Assembly (NCBI GenBank): GCA_003667245.1
Contig: RCNN01000079.1
Location: forward strand, 1 to 64,000
Reading direction: 5' to 3'
DNA length: 64,000 nucleotides
Origin: Heterostelium multicystogenum
Lineage: Eukaryota > Evosea > Eumycetozoa > Acytosteliales > Acytosteliaceae
In this document: in pieces, positions 1 through 10,657 of the stretch
How the letters are laid out: each line of letters begins with the position of its first letter
How positions within the stretch are numbered: the stretch's first letter is position 1
Made by a program: the position numbers and the translations under genes
Notes under the pieces: model-generated
What the model was told of the DNA's origin: nothing
What the model saw: only the letters and a program-made list of their open reading frames with translations
The model's database searches: none

Positions 1-249
1 ACTATCAGCAGAGAAGAATGGAATACAAAGTGGAACTTTGAATACAATCGAGAATCTATCGATTTCGAGCGACGATCAAAGGTAAGAGATTTAAAGATAA
101 AAGTTGCTGGAGGCAGAGACGAGGGCATCATTCAGTTTATTGAGTGTTTGGGCTTCTATGAAGGTGATGAAACCAATGAATATAGAATCGATCCAATTCT
201 GCTGCTATCTTTCTTGAATGGGTTTTATACTATATTACAATGTAAATGA
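1..249 (+). CDS. 3' end of an unrecognised protein (partial)
   Basis: Frame 1 is open from the window edge to a TGA at 247-249, giving the last 82 residues of a protein whose start lies outside. The piece is charged and contains the segments RRSKVRDLKIKVAGG and IIQFIECLGFYEGDE. A second frame from 218 continues with a Q/T/N-rich tail to 418, so the real C-terminus could be longer if a one-base shift sits near 230. I do not recognise the family. Open reading and codon use are the only evidence. Confidence 0.4.
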   Translation, partial: TISREEWNTKWNFEYNRESIDFERRSKVRDLKIKVAGGRDEGIIQFIECLGFYEGDETNEYRIDPILLLSFLNGFYTILQCK

Positions 250-771
250 CAAAGATACTAAACGACAACAGCAAACACAAATGTTACTGAAGACAACACA
301 ATCAGAGTTAGGACAAAATGTACATGCAATACCCACACTTACACAACATCAGCAAAAGGAATATAACACACTAGTAAACAACCAATTTAATTTAAAAATA
401 CAATGTAATTTATCATAATATTTGAATATTAACGAAATGTCTAATGTTGACATTCTTGCAAAATTAATAAAATTCCAAACAGAAAAAACACAGAATTTTT
501 TTTCAGTGGTTGCATTCTGGACTGTTGGAAATTGCTATATAGCTAATCTGTTTGAATATAGGATCATTAGCAAAATATCTAAAATGAAGAATAATTAATC
601 TTTAACAACAATAATACTAAAAATAATAAAAATTATATAAATAGTAAATAGTTAGTGTAAAAACAAAGAATAAAGAAAAAAAAAAACAAAAAATGATAGT
701 TAATAATAATGAAACATGTAATTGTTTTCCAGGATGGTGTCTTTGTGTATATAAGACAATGAGATCCACTC
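250..771. other. AT-rich spacer
   Basis: Apart from the possible frame-shifted tail of the first gene (to 418), this stretch is AT-rich with a poly-A tract near 675-690. I see no other coding or RNA signal. Confidence 0.4.
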
Positions 772-1119
772 ATGTTGGGACAATATATACCACAACAGAT
801 ACCATATAATGAAAACATTTGGGAGGAATACAATTTCCTGATATCGATCTATATGCAATTACACCAAAGATTACAATTCAGGAACCGATTTCATTATCTT
901 TCGATAACCAGGAAGATCAAAACTGTCTATGAGGGTTTAAATTCACTCTATGAAGTCGATGGCAACGAAATTAACGAATTACCAAATTTCTATGAAGAAT
1001 ACGAGACAAATCCCAGTGCAGAATTTGAAAATCTATCTCAGTACAACGATTATGATTATGAATTTAATCTCTTTGATGACCATGAGACACCATTCAAAAA
1101 CCTAAACAGTTGTTGATGA
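772..1119 (+). CDS. Hypothetical small acidic protein
   Basis: This is an open frame of 114 codons starting at the ATG at 772 and ending just before the two overlapping stems at 1141-1180. The product is acidic toward its C-terminus, with many E, D, N and Y residues, and has no signal peptide, membrane segment or motif I recognise. A pyrimidine-rich acceptor (TTGTTTTCCAG at about 723-733) lies upstream, so it could be the last exon of a longer spliced gene. It is supported only by length and composition and could be a remnant. Confidence 0.3.
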
Positions 1120-1140
1120 TACCACCAACAATATGTGAAA

Positions 1141-1180
1141 GATATAGAGGATAACTTCCTAGGCTCTATATCGAAGTTAT
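1141..1180. other. Two overlapping perfect stems
   Basis: GATATAGAG at 1141-1149 is the exact complement of CTCTATATC at 1164-1172, and ATAACTT at 1151-1157 is the exact complement of AAGTTAT at 1174-1180. The two stems interleave, so they would compete; the one-base third loop makes a simultaneous pseudoknot sterically unlikely. The element lies just after the stop of the small acidic ORF. Confidence 0.4.
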
Positions 1181-1408
1181 TCGAGTAGCTTCTTTATTAA
1201 GAAAAGCTTTAAATAATTAAATAAATAAATTAATATTTGTGAAATAATTTAGTTATATTTATTTATATTATATTAAATTCGAAAAAATCATCATCGAGGT
1301 AATCTATTGTGAATGTTGAATTCGTAGTAATACTATTTAGTTGAATTATTAATTTCCACATCATTTATCATTCTATTTGTTTGATTGATTTCAGTTCAAT
1401 TGATTTTA

Positions 1409-2185
1409 TTAAAAAAGAGATACCAACTCTTCAAAATTCTTTGCACTAAGCTCAGGATTGTTGTTGGAGTCATCTGATTTGCCATCGGTCGAAGATAATT
1501 TGAGACTTTGCTAAAGTAGTCAACAATAAGGAATCCAAGAGCTTCAGAACCCTCATTATTGCTATCATTCTCAAAAAGACAGTCTCTAAGAATAATTGGA
1601 AGATTACTGTAGAAATAGAGAATGCAAGAGTTCTTCATTCAGTGGCCTCATGTATGCTGGCAAGATTCATCAGAGACACTAAATTGTTAACAGAGAGTGT
1701 CTCTCCAATGAGTTCGCAGCACTTTATCTTTAAACCATCCAACATATACTGATTAGCCAATATCAATAGCTCTGTTAATAGTGTAGATGAGAATCCATGA
1801 GCTGGTGGAGTGGATGATGATGGTGTACGACACTATTATTACTGTTATTTGTAGTAGATGTTTTGGCTGATTTGCTTGCGATGAAGATCCATCCATTGGA
1901 GTCAAATCGTCAGTGTAAAGATAGCAAAGGAGTGCCCAAAAATACATCTTTGGAAACACCAGGTACCACGATTTCTCCTTTAGTGCCAGACTCTCTCATA
2001 CCATTTGTAAACAGTGCCTTGAAATACTTGGAACGAGCACTCAGTAGTACTTTGTGACCATAGATCAATTCTCCGGGCGAATCTTCCGTCTTACCAACAA
2101 CGAATACAACATCACTAAATTGAGAGCTGTTGATGTAAGGTTTAAGCATCAAAAAGCGATGGAAGTGCAGCAGAGTCCTCTCCAT
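1409..2185 (-). CDS. BTB/POZ domain protein, frame-broken
   Basis: The first segment (2185-1910) encodes a BTB/POZ core with SDVVFVVG, IYGHKVLLSARSKYFKALF and a downstream VSKDVF. The fold continues in two other frames: LYTDDLTPMDG (1910-1890), then an S/T/N/H-rich loop, then LLILANQYMLDGLKIKC and LVSLMNLASIHEATE (about 1770-1650), and finally a BACK-like tail ending in KNFEELVSLF before a TAA at 1409. BTB domains dimerise and often recruit substrates to Cullin-3. The order of BTB helices across frames shows one ancestral gene. At least three frame changes (near 1880, 1820 and 1500) are needed, so it is either a pseudogene or carries sequence errors. The helix pattern resembles plant ARIA-type and animal ARM/RCC1-BTB proteins. 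The N-terminus is uncertain because a Q-rich coding stretch lies directly upstream. Confidence 0.65.
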
Positions 2186-2214
2186 CAGATGAAGAACGGA
2201 GATTTTGATTTAGT

Positions 2215-3200
2215 TTAGCAGGCTTAGGTGCCATTAATTGTTGTTGTTGTTGCGCTTGCTGTGCCTGTTGTTGTGCTTGTTGAAGTTGCTGCTGTATCTG
2301 AGGATTCACACCTACTGCAGGATTCTGTCCTGAACCTGTAAAATGAATAGGGGTGATATATTTGGAGTGGGTCGATAATTAGGTTTTCAGGTTGTGCTGG
2401 ATTGGCGTTGGGGTTTTGAATAAAGAAGGGATAATATACAAGAGGGAAAATATTGTTATGTGGTTGAGGTGGGACTGGTTGTGGTAATGCTATTTGAATA
2501 GGTTGTGGATTTGGTTGTACTGCTGGAGGTACTTGTGTTGTTGTTGTTGTTGTACAACTGGTTGTTGTGGAGGTGTTGTTGGAGCATTACCAGGTTGTTG
2601 TGCGACTACTGGTTGAGGGAATGGTAAATTATTGTCTGGATTATTATTATTATTATTGTTGATATTGTTGTTGTTATTATTATTATTGTTATTATTATTA
2701 TCTAGATTAATGTTTGTTTGTGGTTGTGGTTGTTCATTTGCTTCATTAGTATTTTCATTATCTACAGGAGGAAGAATTTGATCTATAATTTCATTGTTTT
2801 TCTTTGTTCAACTGCCTCAATTTGCGGAGCAGGTTGTTCGATTATTGGTTGTGGTTGTTGAGCAGGTTGTTCAACTTGTGCTTGATTTTGTTGTGGTTGG
2901 GTATTCATTAGTTGTGGAGCTTGTGGATTTTGGTTTGGTAAAAGTGGTACAACTAAAGCTGGAACTTGTTGCTGGACAGCTTGTTGTGGCGGAACCTGTG
3001 GTTGGGCTGTTGAGGCTGATTTGGTTGATTTTGGTGATGATGATGGTGGGTTTGGATCTGGAAAATCAAAGGAGTATGGAGTTGGTGGCCTGGTATATGT
3101 GGAAGTTGAATGAGATGATGTGATAAATATGGAGGAGGTTGATTGGCTTTACCGGTATTTATATTTTTACCGCATGGACCTAATCGATCCAAGTTCTCAT
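2215..3200 (-). CDS. N/Q/P-rich low-complexity coding stretch
   Basis: On the minus strand this kilobase reads as N, Q, P and A-rich protein in changing frames: a PQQNQAQVEQPAQQPQP-type stretch near 2900, an asparagine run from the (ATT)n-like tract at 2640-2705, a Q/P-rich part near 2500, and a glutamine run from the TTG repeats at 2235-2300 that leads toward the BTB domain. Such tracts are typical of dictyostelid proteins. It could be the C-terminal tail of the MERIT40-like gene upstream, the N-terminal part of the BTB gene downstream, or a linker joining both in one protein. I could not find an unambiguous stop and start separating the two. Confidence 0.5.
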
Positions 3201-4251
3201 TAATAAGACCCACAGGGAAACGTTGGTATTTTGGAGTCAAAGGTCTTTGTGAAGGAGGTAACGAATAATATTCCTAAAAAACAATAATAAAACTTTCTAA
3301 TTGAGGATTGATCGGAAATCTTTGAAATATTCTTTGTTGCCTGACCAATTGATTCAACAATCTATAAAAAACACTTATTAGCTCCTATAATACACTAAAA
3401 GATAATTTATAAAACTTACTTTTCCGTGATCAGTATGATAAATATGATACATATAAATTGATTCAAAAGAAAAGTTTGGATTCTTCTTTAGGGAATCTAA
3501 ACTGGTAGTTCCACCAAGATATTGTGGAATGATACTGGATCGTGAGTAAATAAAAATGACACGTAGATTCCAATTCATTGGGACTGGTGTGGAGGGACTT
3601 GATGATTGTGAAGTTTGTAATGTTCTCATTGATTGCTTTGACTCTACAATTTGTCTGTAAGTCGTTTCACTTTAATAATAGATAAATAACTATTATTAGT
3701 AAATTTAACATTACGGTAATATTAACAGAACTTACAGTGTATCAAATAGAGTTGTCATATCAAATGCATTAAATTTTCCACCATGCTTTAATGAGTTGAG
3801 TTTAGATTTAATCTCATTAAACTCACTTGTAAAATCCATAAACCAAATGGCTGATACTCGAAGAATGCATATGGCAAATTTTGTATTGGCATCGAGTCTT
3901 AGCTTGCTTCTTACAAACAAAGACAATGCTTTTTTGATATGGTCAAGACGTGGTACGGTTTGTTTAAATGTAGAATTTATCTCTTCATCTAGATCGATGC
4001 AAAATACAATATACTCTTGTTCATTGATAATGGATTGCTCAACGTCCATAAATGAATGGTTGCTTGAAGTTGGTGATGGAATAGGTGATGACATATCATC
4101 ATCCTCCATTGTGATATCTCTCTGCTTAAACAAAATATTAGTGTTGATAAAAGAAAAAAGTTTAAGATTTCCAACAACTTACATTTGATATTCTCCTTTT
4201 TGAAGAACCCTCGGTAAAAGAATATGTATCCTTTCTTTTACTTGGAAGCAT
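3150..4251 (-). CDS. babam1: MERIT40/BABAM1-like VWA protein
   Basis: Exon 1 is 4251-4183 (start MLPSKRKDTYSF), exon 2 about 4120-3736 and exon 3 3654-3420, with canonical GT-AG junctions and matching phase. Exon 2 carries the VWA-like N-terminal fold: YIVFCIDLDEEI, FVRSKLRLDANTKFAIC, WFMDFTSEFNEIKSKLNSL and FDMTTLFDTL. Exon 3 has LRVIFIYSRSS and SFESIYMYHIYH. The order and spacing match human BABAM1 (MERIT40), a scaffold of the BRCA1-A and BRISC Lys63 deubiquitinase complexes acting in DNA damage signalling. The last part contains SLPPSQRP, like the conserved QRP near the BABAM1 C-terminus, after an acceptor at about 3277. The exon between 3361 and 3277 is not resolved, and the tail runs into N/Q/P-rich sequence. 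Homology rests on fold-level motif recall, so the name is probable, not certain. Confidence 0.65.
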
Positions 4252-7200
4252 TTCTAGAAGGAGAAGATTCTGTTTGTTTTAACAAAAAATTCCTATAGCT
4301 TCTAGGTAGGTCTTTTAGGTTAAGCTTATACTCTTCAAGAGTATCTCTATCCTATGACCTTAATCAATAGTTTTTAGATGACGCTTGTCTATTCACGCTG
4401 TATTACTCTTCCTCAACTGATGATTATTCTGTTGCTACTGTTATAAATTGCAAACTGCCAAACTATCTATTGTATTAATATAGTTGCTTATTAATAACCA
4501 ACTTCATAAATATGAAAATCAAATATTTTAGACTAAACTACTAATTTTAAACTAAAAACAAACAACATAAATAAATGAATTAAACTCTTTGCAAGTAGTA
4601 GTAATTTTTATTTCAATTGAATTAAATTGGTGTATATGTGATAGCTATTTTAATGTTATTAATTTATAGGAAGAGGATAAAAGTAGTAGTTAGGTGATAC
4701 TTGTTATTGCTTATTTTATTATTATTATTACTACTGTAATTTAACTTTGTGTAATAATGATGATGATGATTATAGAGTTGTTAATAATAAAAATAATAAT
4801 AACCAATTAACTGATTAATATATATATAAATAATAAACAATGCTATATAAATAATAGTGATAAAATTAAAAATGATAATAAACAAATTGAGTGGTAACAA
4901 CAATATTAAATAGCAAAATAAAAAAATGGCAAAAATAAGAATTTTAAATAAATAAAAAATAAACCAAATATGCTTAAATTAGTTGTGTCACAATACAAAT
5001 GAAAACCAAGCAATTTTAATCAAGGTTTTGCATTCAATTTGCGCTTGTTTGGTTTGATTTTTTTTGTGTTTTAAAAGACAAATCTAGAAATAGCATCTAT
5101 GAACCATTTATTTATTCCAATTTTGTAAGTGATAAGTCAAAAAAGATATGTGGAAAGTAATATGGTGATCAACAAAAATACAACAACAACAACAACAACA
5201 CAATCTTTAATGTATATCTGCCTGATAAAAGATAATCTCTATCATACCCTTGCTTTATATATATAATTCAATCTTTATTTTTGAGATTCTATACTAAACT
5301 ATAATAAAGATTAATTTTTAATTTAATAATTATTATTTATTATTATAATTATTCTTTCTTTAGTTAATTGATTGATTGATATTTATTTATCTAAAAGTTG
5401 AATAAAAAAAATAAATGGAGGTTTGTATGTTTGTTTGTTTGTGTTGGATAGAATGAAAGGGTTTCAACGTTGAAAAAAAAAGATAATTTGTATATTTTTA
5501 ATTTAATTATTGATTTTATGTTTTTTGTTGGATTGCCTAACTCAATCTTACTTACTTACTAATAACTCACTCACTAGCTCGCTCACTACTCACACTACAA
5601 TATGATGTCCTAAATAAATAATAAATAATAAATAAATAAATATATTAGAATTGTTTATATACCAAATAAGGGGAGTGAGAATATAAATATTTTTATATAT
5701 ATATACGAGAAATTGAATTGGAATGAGAGTGTGGTGTATTTTCAAAACTATTTATATTTATATATATATATAATTATATAATAAAATTTATTAAATAATT
5801 ATTGAAATAATCATAAGTAATTTAATAATAATAGTTAAACTATCATTAATTAATAATATATATAGAATTTCAAATGTGCACAAGCAAGAGAAAAGAAAGT
5901 GTGAGTGAAAGTTGGATTGATTCCATTTAAACAAACAAGCTAGTTAATCATGAGAGATAGATTGATAGATAGATAGATAGACAGAGGAGTTGCAGTGTTT
6001 GTTTAGTTTGGTTTGGTTTGGTTGATTGTTTGTGAGTGAGTGAGTTATTTTTATTTGAATTGTATTGAATAATAGTATAATTCCAAACAAAAGAGAGCAT
6101 TCACTCCACTCTGCTGAAAACCACAACCAAAAAAGCAACAATTCTAAACTAAACAACCACCCACGTTACATTTAGTAGAGGGGTTGTCGTGGTAGTGGTT
6201 GTGGTAGTGCTGATTTTATGTTTATCTATTATTTATTTATTTTCTCTGCTTGTTTATATATCGATTCTGTTTGTGGTGTGTTTGAAACAGAGGTGTGACT
6301 ACAAGCATCTTTTATATATCATTTGATTGATATTCCAATATCAAGTTCCACAACAACTACTACACAACAACTGATGAGTGTGTCAAATGATAATTATGTG
6401 ATGTGTTTGTTGTAAAGCGTAGTTGAGTTTACAAATCATCTATAGATTTTGATTATAATGAACTTTGATATTGTTATTACATGTGTTGTTGCTGCTGCTA
6501 CTGCTGCTTCTGCTTCTGCTTCTGTTTGATGGTTCTAATATTAGAGTGTTTTGAAACCATCCACCAAACCATGTATGCAATCTATCCAATTACCCACCTA
6601 ATCAATCAAATTAAACAGTAGATAGTGATTGATTTGATTTGATTTGATTTGTCGAGAGAAAGATGGTAATCTTGATTGATTAAGTAACTATTATTTCTAA
6701 CAATATACATCTTTTGATCATCAATGTTATTGATAGGTTATTTAGGTGGTATGTGACTCTGGAACACCTCATCATCGTTGTTACAACAGAAAGCTATTTT
6801 TATAAATTCGCACTTCATGCTTGTACAAGACAATTATCACCATCATATAATCTAGTTATTGTGCAATAAATTCATGTATTACTACTATTATTATAAATTA
6901 AGTCTTGATAGTTCTACATTTGACATTGATTTCTTTATAAAAGTATATTCTTTTGGCGGTATGATAAATCAGATGGAACTAAATTCTTTGTTTTTTGGGT
7001 TTAAGGTCTAAAGAACGACCTTTTCTTATAAGGATGAGGAGGTATTGAAAAGTTAACCTGGGTTCCAAATTACAAGATTTAAATTGAAGTTTAATGAACT
7101 TAAATCATTTTACAAATCTCCAAATCACTATTATATATATAATAGGAATATTTGAAATCAGAATCATGTCGATATTTTAATAATTTTTTGTAAAGTTCAT

Positions 7201-7357
7201 TTGTTGTTTTTTCTGAAATTATATGGAATCAAACTAACACATCCGTGAGTAAATAAAAGAAAATTTAAAAGCACCAAATTATCTTAGACATTAACTATAA
7301 ATAAATAGAAGAAAACAAATAGTTATTTTTGTAGTTTTAATTATATAATTATTTAAA
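4252..7357. other. Long AT-rich spacer between divergent genes
   Basis: This 3.1-kb spacer separates the MERIT40-like gene (-) from the ankyrin gene (+). It holds short ATT, TATA, GATA (about 5960-5985) and CTG/CTT-type (6490-6525) repeats and pyrimidine-rich strings such as the CACTCACTAGCTCGCTCAC region near 5565. I see no credible ORF or RNA gene. Confidence 0.6.
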
Positions 7358-8974
7358 ATGGAAAAAGATCTATTCTTTAGAGTATTAAAAAATAAAATTC
7401 TTAGCTTGAAAGTTTTGAATGAAATCAAATCAATTAATAAAGAGGTCTACAAGACAAAGTCTCTGAAGTGGATCTCATTGACGTTGGACTTCCTTTGTGC
7501 CAATCGCTATTTCAATACAGTTAAATACATACTTTTAAAGACGAGTGGTGGTGGTTTAGTGGGACTCAGGAATACATTAAGAGTCGATGCGTTTACAATT
7601 TCCAAGTTTTGTAAATATAATCAAGATCTTGAGCTCCTAAAGCTAATGCAACATAGGTTTACAATTCCTTTTAAAAGTTATTATAATCGACTATTTGATA
7701 CATGCTGTGCTTCAGGAAGTTTGGAGATAGTTCAATACTTGTTTGAGGATCGACAGTTTACTATCGTGGACGTTCAAATCTCATTGTTGGCTATGGAGAA
7801 TGCAGTGGAAAGTGGAAATTTACAACTTGTAAAATATATTCATAGTAATGTCAAGAGTATACAGTTAGTTGGACAGACCCTATTGTTGCAAAATGCAGTG
7901 AAATCAGGAAATATAGAGCTATTTAATTATATGTTGGAACATACTCAGTGTTCTTTAGATTATAGCCTTTTTAACCTCGCAGCTGAAAACGGATATCTTG
8001 ATATTTTCAAACGGCTTGAGGAATTGGATCTACCAGGATTGGTAAATTATGAATACCCAATAGAGATTGCATCAAAGAATGGACATATCCAACTTGTACG
8101 TCATATAGACCAAATGGTTTCAAATAGAAATGGGTCATATAGGAAGATATGGTGTCTTTTTAATGCTATTGAAGGTGGTCATCTCGAGGTTATCCAATTC
8201 CTAGCTGAGAGATATTCATTTCTCAACGCAAATACTTTCAGAGTTATCGAAAGTGCCAATCTCGATCAGAACATACTAGAATTAACTGAGTCAATTAATA
8301 GACTTACAACAAACTTTAGCAATCGTAATGGTATAGTCATTCCCATTCTCGAGTTTCTCTGCAAGAATGGCATAAATGCTGGATTATATTCACTGGATTC
8401 AGTCGCTATGACAGGTAGCCTAAGTTTAGTTGAGCTTGTATTTTTCGAGAAATACACCCAGCAATCCAATAACTCTTTGGACCCTAGTACATTGAAAATA
8501 CTGGTGAAGCAAGGCTATCTAGATATTATTTCATTTTTGTATTCAAACAAACTTATTAAGCCTTTTGACTTGGCAATGCATATGAATTTGGCTACAATTC
8601 ACGACAGAATAGACGTACTCATCTATATTATAAAGCAATGTAGCCCATTATATGACAATATGGATGTAGACCACAAAACTCGAGAGAGATTAGGGTATTT
8701 TGTTGCATCTTCATATGAAGAAGCGATAAAATCTAATAACTATAGAGCAACAACAACACTATATTCAGTATTCAAAAGTCTGTGGGATCCAAACAAATAC
8801 ATTCCTATGGCCAAGTTATACGAACCAAAATATATCCTTTATTGGATTGAAAAAGAGCTCCATATAGATTATCGTAGATTTGTGCGTTATAGAATTCACA
8901 ATGATCCTCTATCTATAGATGACCTTGACCAGTCCTTAGTAGCTCGACTTAATTTGGACAAAATTGGGCATTAA
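7358..8974 (+). CDS. Ankyrin-repeat-type protein, dictyostelid family
   Basis: This is an uninterrupted single-exon frame of 538 codons starting MEKDLFFRVLKNKIL. The N-terminal block is typical of the large dictyostelid ankyrin family. The body is a run of degenerate ankyrin-like helical repeats, for example CASGSLEIVQYLFED, ENAVESGNLQLVKYIHS, NAVKSGNIELFNYMLE, LAAENGYLDIFKRLEEL, ASKNGHIQLVRHI and NAIEGGHLEVIQFLAE, roughly residues 90-290, with weaker units to about 430. Such proteins are expected to be cytoplasmic interaction scaffolds; no catalytic domain is visible. The family has many diverse copies in dictyostelid genomes, and the individual function is unknown. It is intact, unlike the related fragment at 28.9-29.4 kb. 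Confidence 0.85.
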   Translation: MEKDLFFRVLKNKILSLKVLNEIKSINKEVYKTKSLKWISLTLDFLCANRYFNTVKYILLKTSGGGLVGLRNTLRVDAFTISKFCKYNQDLELLKLMQHRFTIPFKSYYNRLFDTCCASGSLEIVQYLFEDRQFTIVDVQISLLAMENAVESGNLQLVKYIHSNVKSIQLVGQTLLLQNAVKSGNIELFNYMLEHTQCSLDYSLFNLAAENGYLDIFKRLEELDLPGLVNYEYPIEIASKNGHIQLVRHIDQMVSNRNGSYRKIWCLFNAIEGGHLEVIQFLAERYSFLNANTFRVIESANLDQNILELTESINRLTTNFSNRNGIVIPILEFLCKNGINAGLYSLDSVAMTGSLSLVELVFFEKYTQQSNNSLDPSTLKILVKQGYLDIISFLYSNKLIKPFDLAMHMNLATIHDRIDVLIYIIKQCSPLYDNMDVDHKTRERLGYFVASSYEEAIKSNNYRATTTLYSVFKSLWDPNKYIPMAKLYEPKYILYWIEKELHIDYRRFVRYRIHNDPLSIDDLDQSLVARLNLDKIGH

Positions 8975-9085
8975 AGTTAAAAAAAACAACAAATAAAAAT
9001 TATACAAATAAAAGTAATTAAATTTTTAAAAATAAATTATTTATGAACAAATTTATTGAAAAAAGGAGATGCATTTACTGTTTAA

Positions 9086-9356
9086 CTAATGCGTTCCTCC
9101 ATGGTGGTGGTGCTTTCCAGAAAGGACAAGGTACAAGGCATGGATCATACCTAAATAATTATTAAGAGAATGATTAATATTAATTGTAAAGAAAAAATTA
9201 ATTTTGTTAACTAAAATATTTACCTGGAATATAACCAAGCACTGTAAGCAAGACATTCAACCAGAAATGTCCACTACATCCTACACAAATAAGTGCGGCC
9301 AATGGAGGGAAAATAATGGCCAGAATACAAAGACCAAGCTTAGAACAGAAACCCAT
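9086..9356 (-). CDS. Pmp3/RCI2-type plasma membrane proteolipid (UPF0057)
   Basis: Two exons, 9356-9224 and 9150-9086, join in phase through an intron of 73 nt to give 65 residues. The product starts MGFCSKLGLCILAIIFPPLA and has two membrane helices (about residues 7-25 and 31-53) joined by a short loop, with the family hallmarks IIFPPLA, the WLNVLLTVLGYIPG segment and IHALYLV. The C-terminus is a short polar tail with four histidines (KHHHHGGTH). Pmp3/RCI2 proteins are tiny plasma membrane proteins that influence membrane potential and salt or cold tolerance in yeast and plants. Length and order match the family closely. The gene was too short and split to appear as a long ORF. Confidence 0.9.
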
Positions 9357-10657
9357 TGTTAAAGTCTGTGATTAAAAAAAAATAAATCTATTTACTATTA
9401 ATATATTATTTATATATTAAATTATTATTTATGTATAAATCTAAGTTATAAATTGTATTTGAAGGGATTGATAAAATGTTTAAGAATGTCAATGCCTTTG
9501 ATAATTATTGAATAATTTGGTGACCGTGAGATTCAGTATGGAAAATAATGAATTTATTATAACGAAATTATTATGGTAAATTTGAATATATATAGTATTA
9601 TTAATGAATAATTATATATTACCAAATTCTAGTTGTAGACTAAGGTAGTAGTTGTTAAGTTTGTAAAATAAAGACGAGTGTAAATTCACTGTGCAATTTA
9701 TATCCTGTGTGTTTGGTGTGAAAATTGGTGTGTTAGTAGAATTGAAGATCCAAAAATCGGATAAACACCAAGAGATTCAACCATTGTCCGAGCTGGTGGT
9801 ATGTGGTGTTTGGAAATCACCGGTAGTAGTGACATGCTTCAATAACAATTGTAGTCATTATTAACTAAATGAAGCTCTAAAAGATATTATTCATAGTAGC
9901 CTATTTTAAAATTTCATTGCTAAAATAGGTCAAAAAAGATAGAAGCAAACCAATGAAATTTGAACAAATTATCATATTCATATTTTACTATTAATATTAT
10001 GACGGTATTGTTTAATTTATTTTAGTACTAAATAAAATATCTAAAAATCACAACATATTGAAAAGTTTATTAAAAACTACTATAATAAGACTTGTGTACA
10101 TCCAGACTTTTCAAAATAAGAATAATAAGGAAATATTAATAACAGAACTTCAATTTTAAAATAATATTAGTAGATCCTTTCTTTTGTTACTATTCTAAAA
10201 TATATATAAATTTACTATTTCAAGTATAATTGTCGAATGTAGATGCACAGCAATCTATAACGTTTGTAAGATCTAGATTGATCAAGCCACCTCTTGTATT
10301 AATATCAAAGAATATTATTCAATGAAATTTCATGTATATTTATTTCATTTTTCATCCAATTTCTTATACTTTAGCATAAGATATGATATTAACATTCTTA
10401 TATCTAAGACTTAATAACTATAATAATGATAAAATAGTTTGATTTTTAAGAATTTGGAGAATTTATATTAAAAAACAATATATCTGGAAATGATTTTAAA
10501 CTTTATTAAATTTGAAATTAAAGAGTGTGTTTGATATAAACTACTATTATTTCATTTTATTATAATAATAATATTATAATTAAATTGGATGAGTGTGTGT
10601 AAGCAGCTGGTATATATATTATATTATATTATATTTTATGTTATATTATTATGTTGG
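9357..10657. other. Spacer upstream of the Pmp3-type gene
   Basis: This AT-rich region lies upstream of the proteolipid gene and downstream of the kinase stop. GT-rich strings at about 9706-9733 (GTGTGTTTGGTGTG and TTGGTGTGTT) resemble dictyostelid G-boxes. No ORF or RNA gene is evident. Confidence 0.45.
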
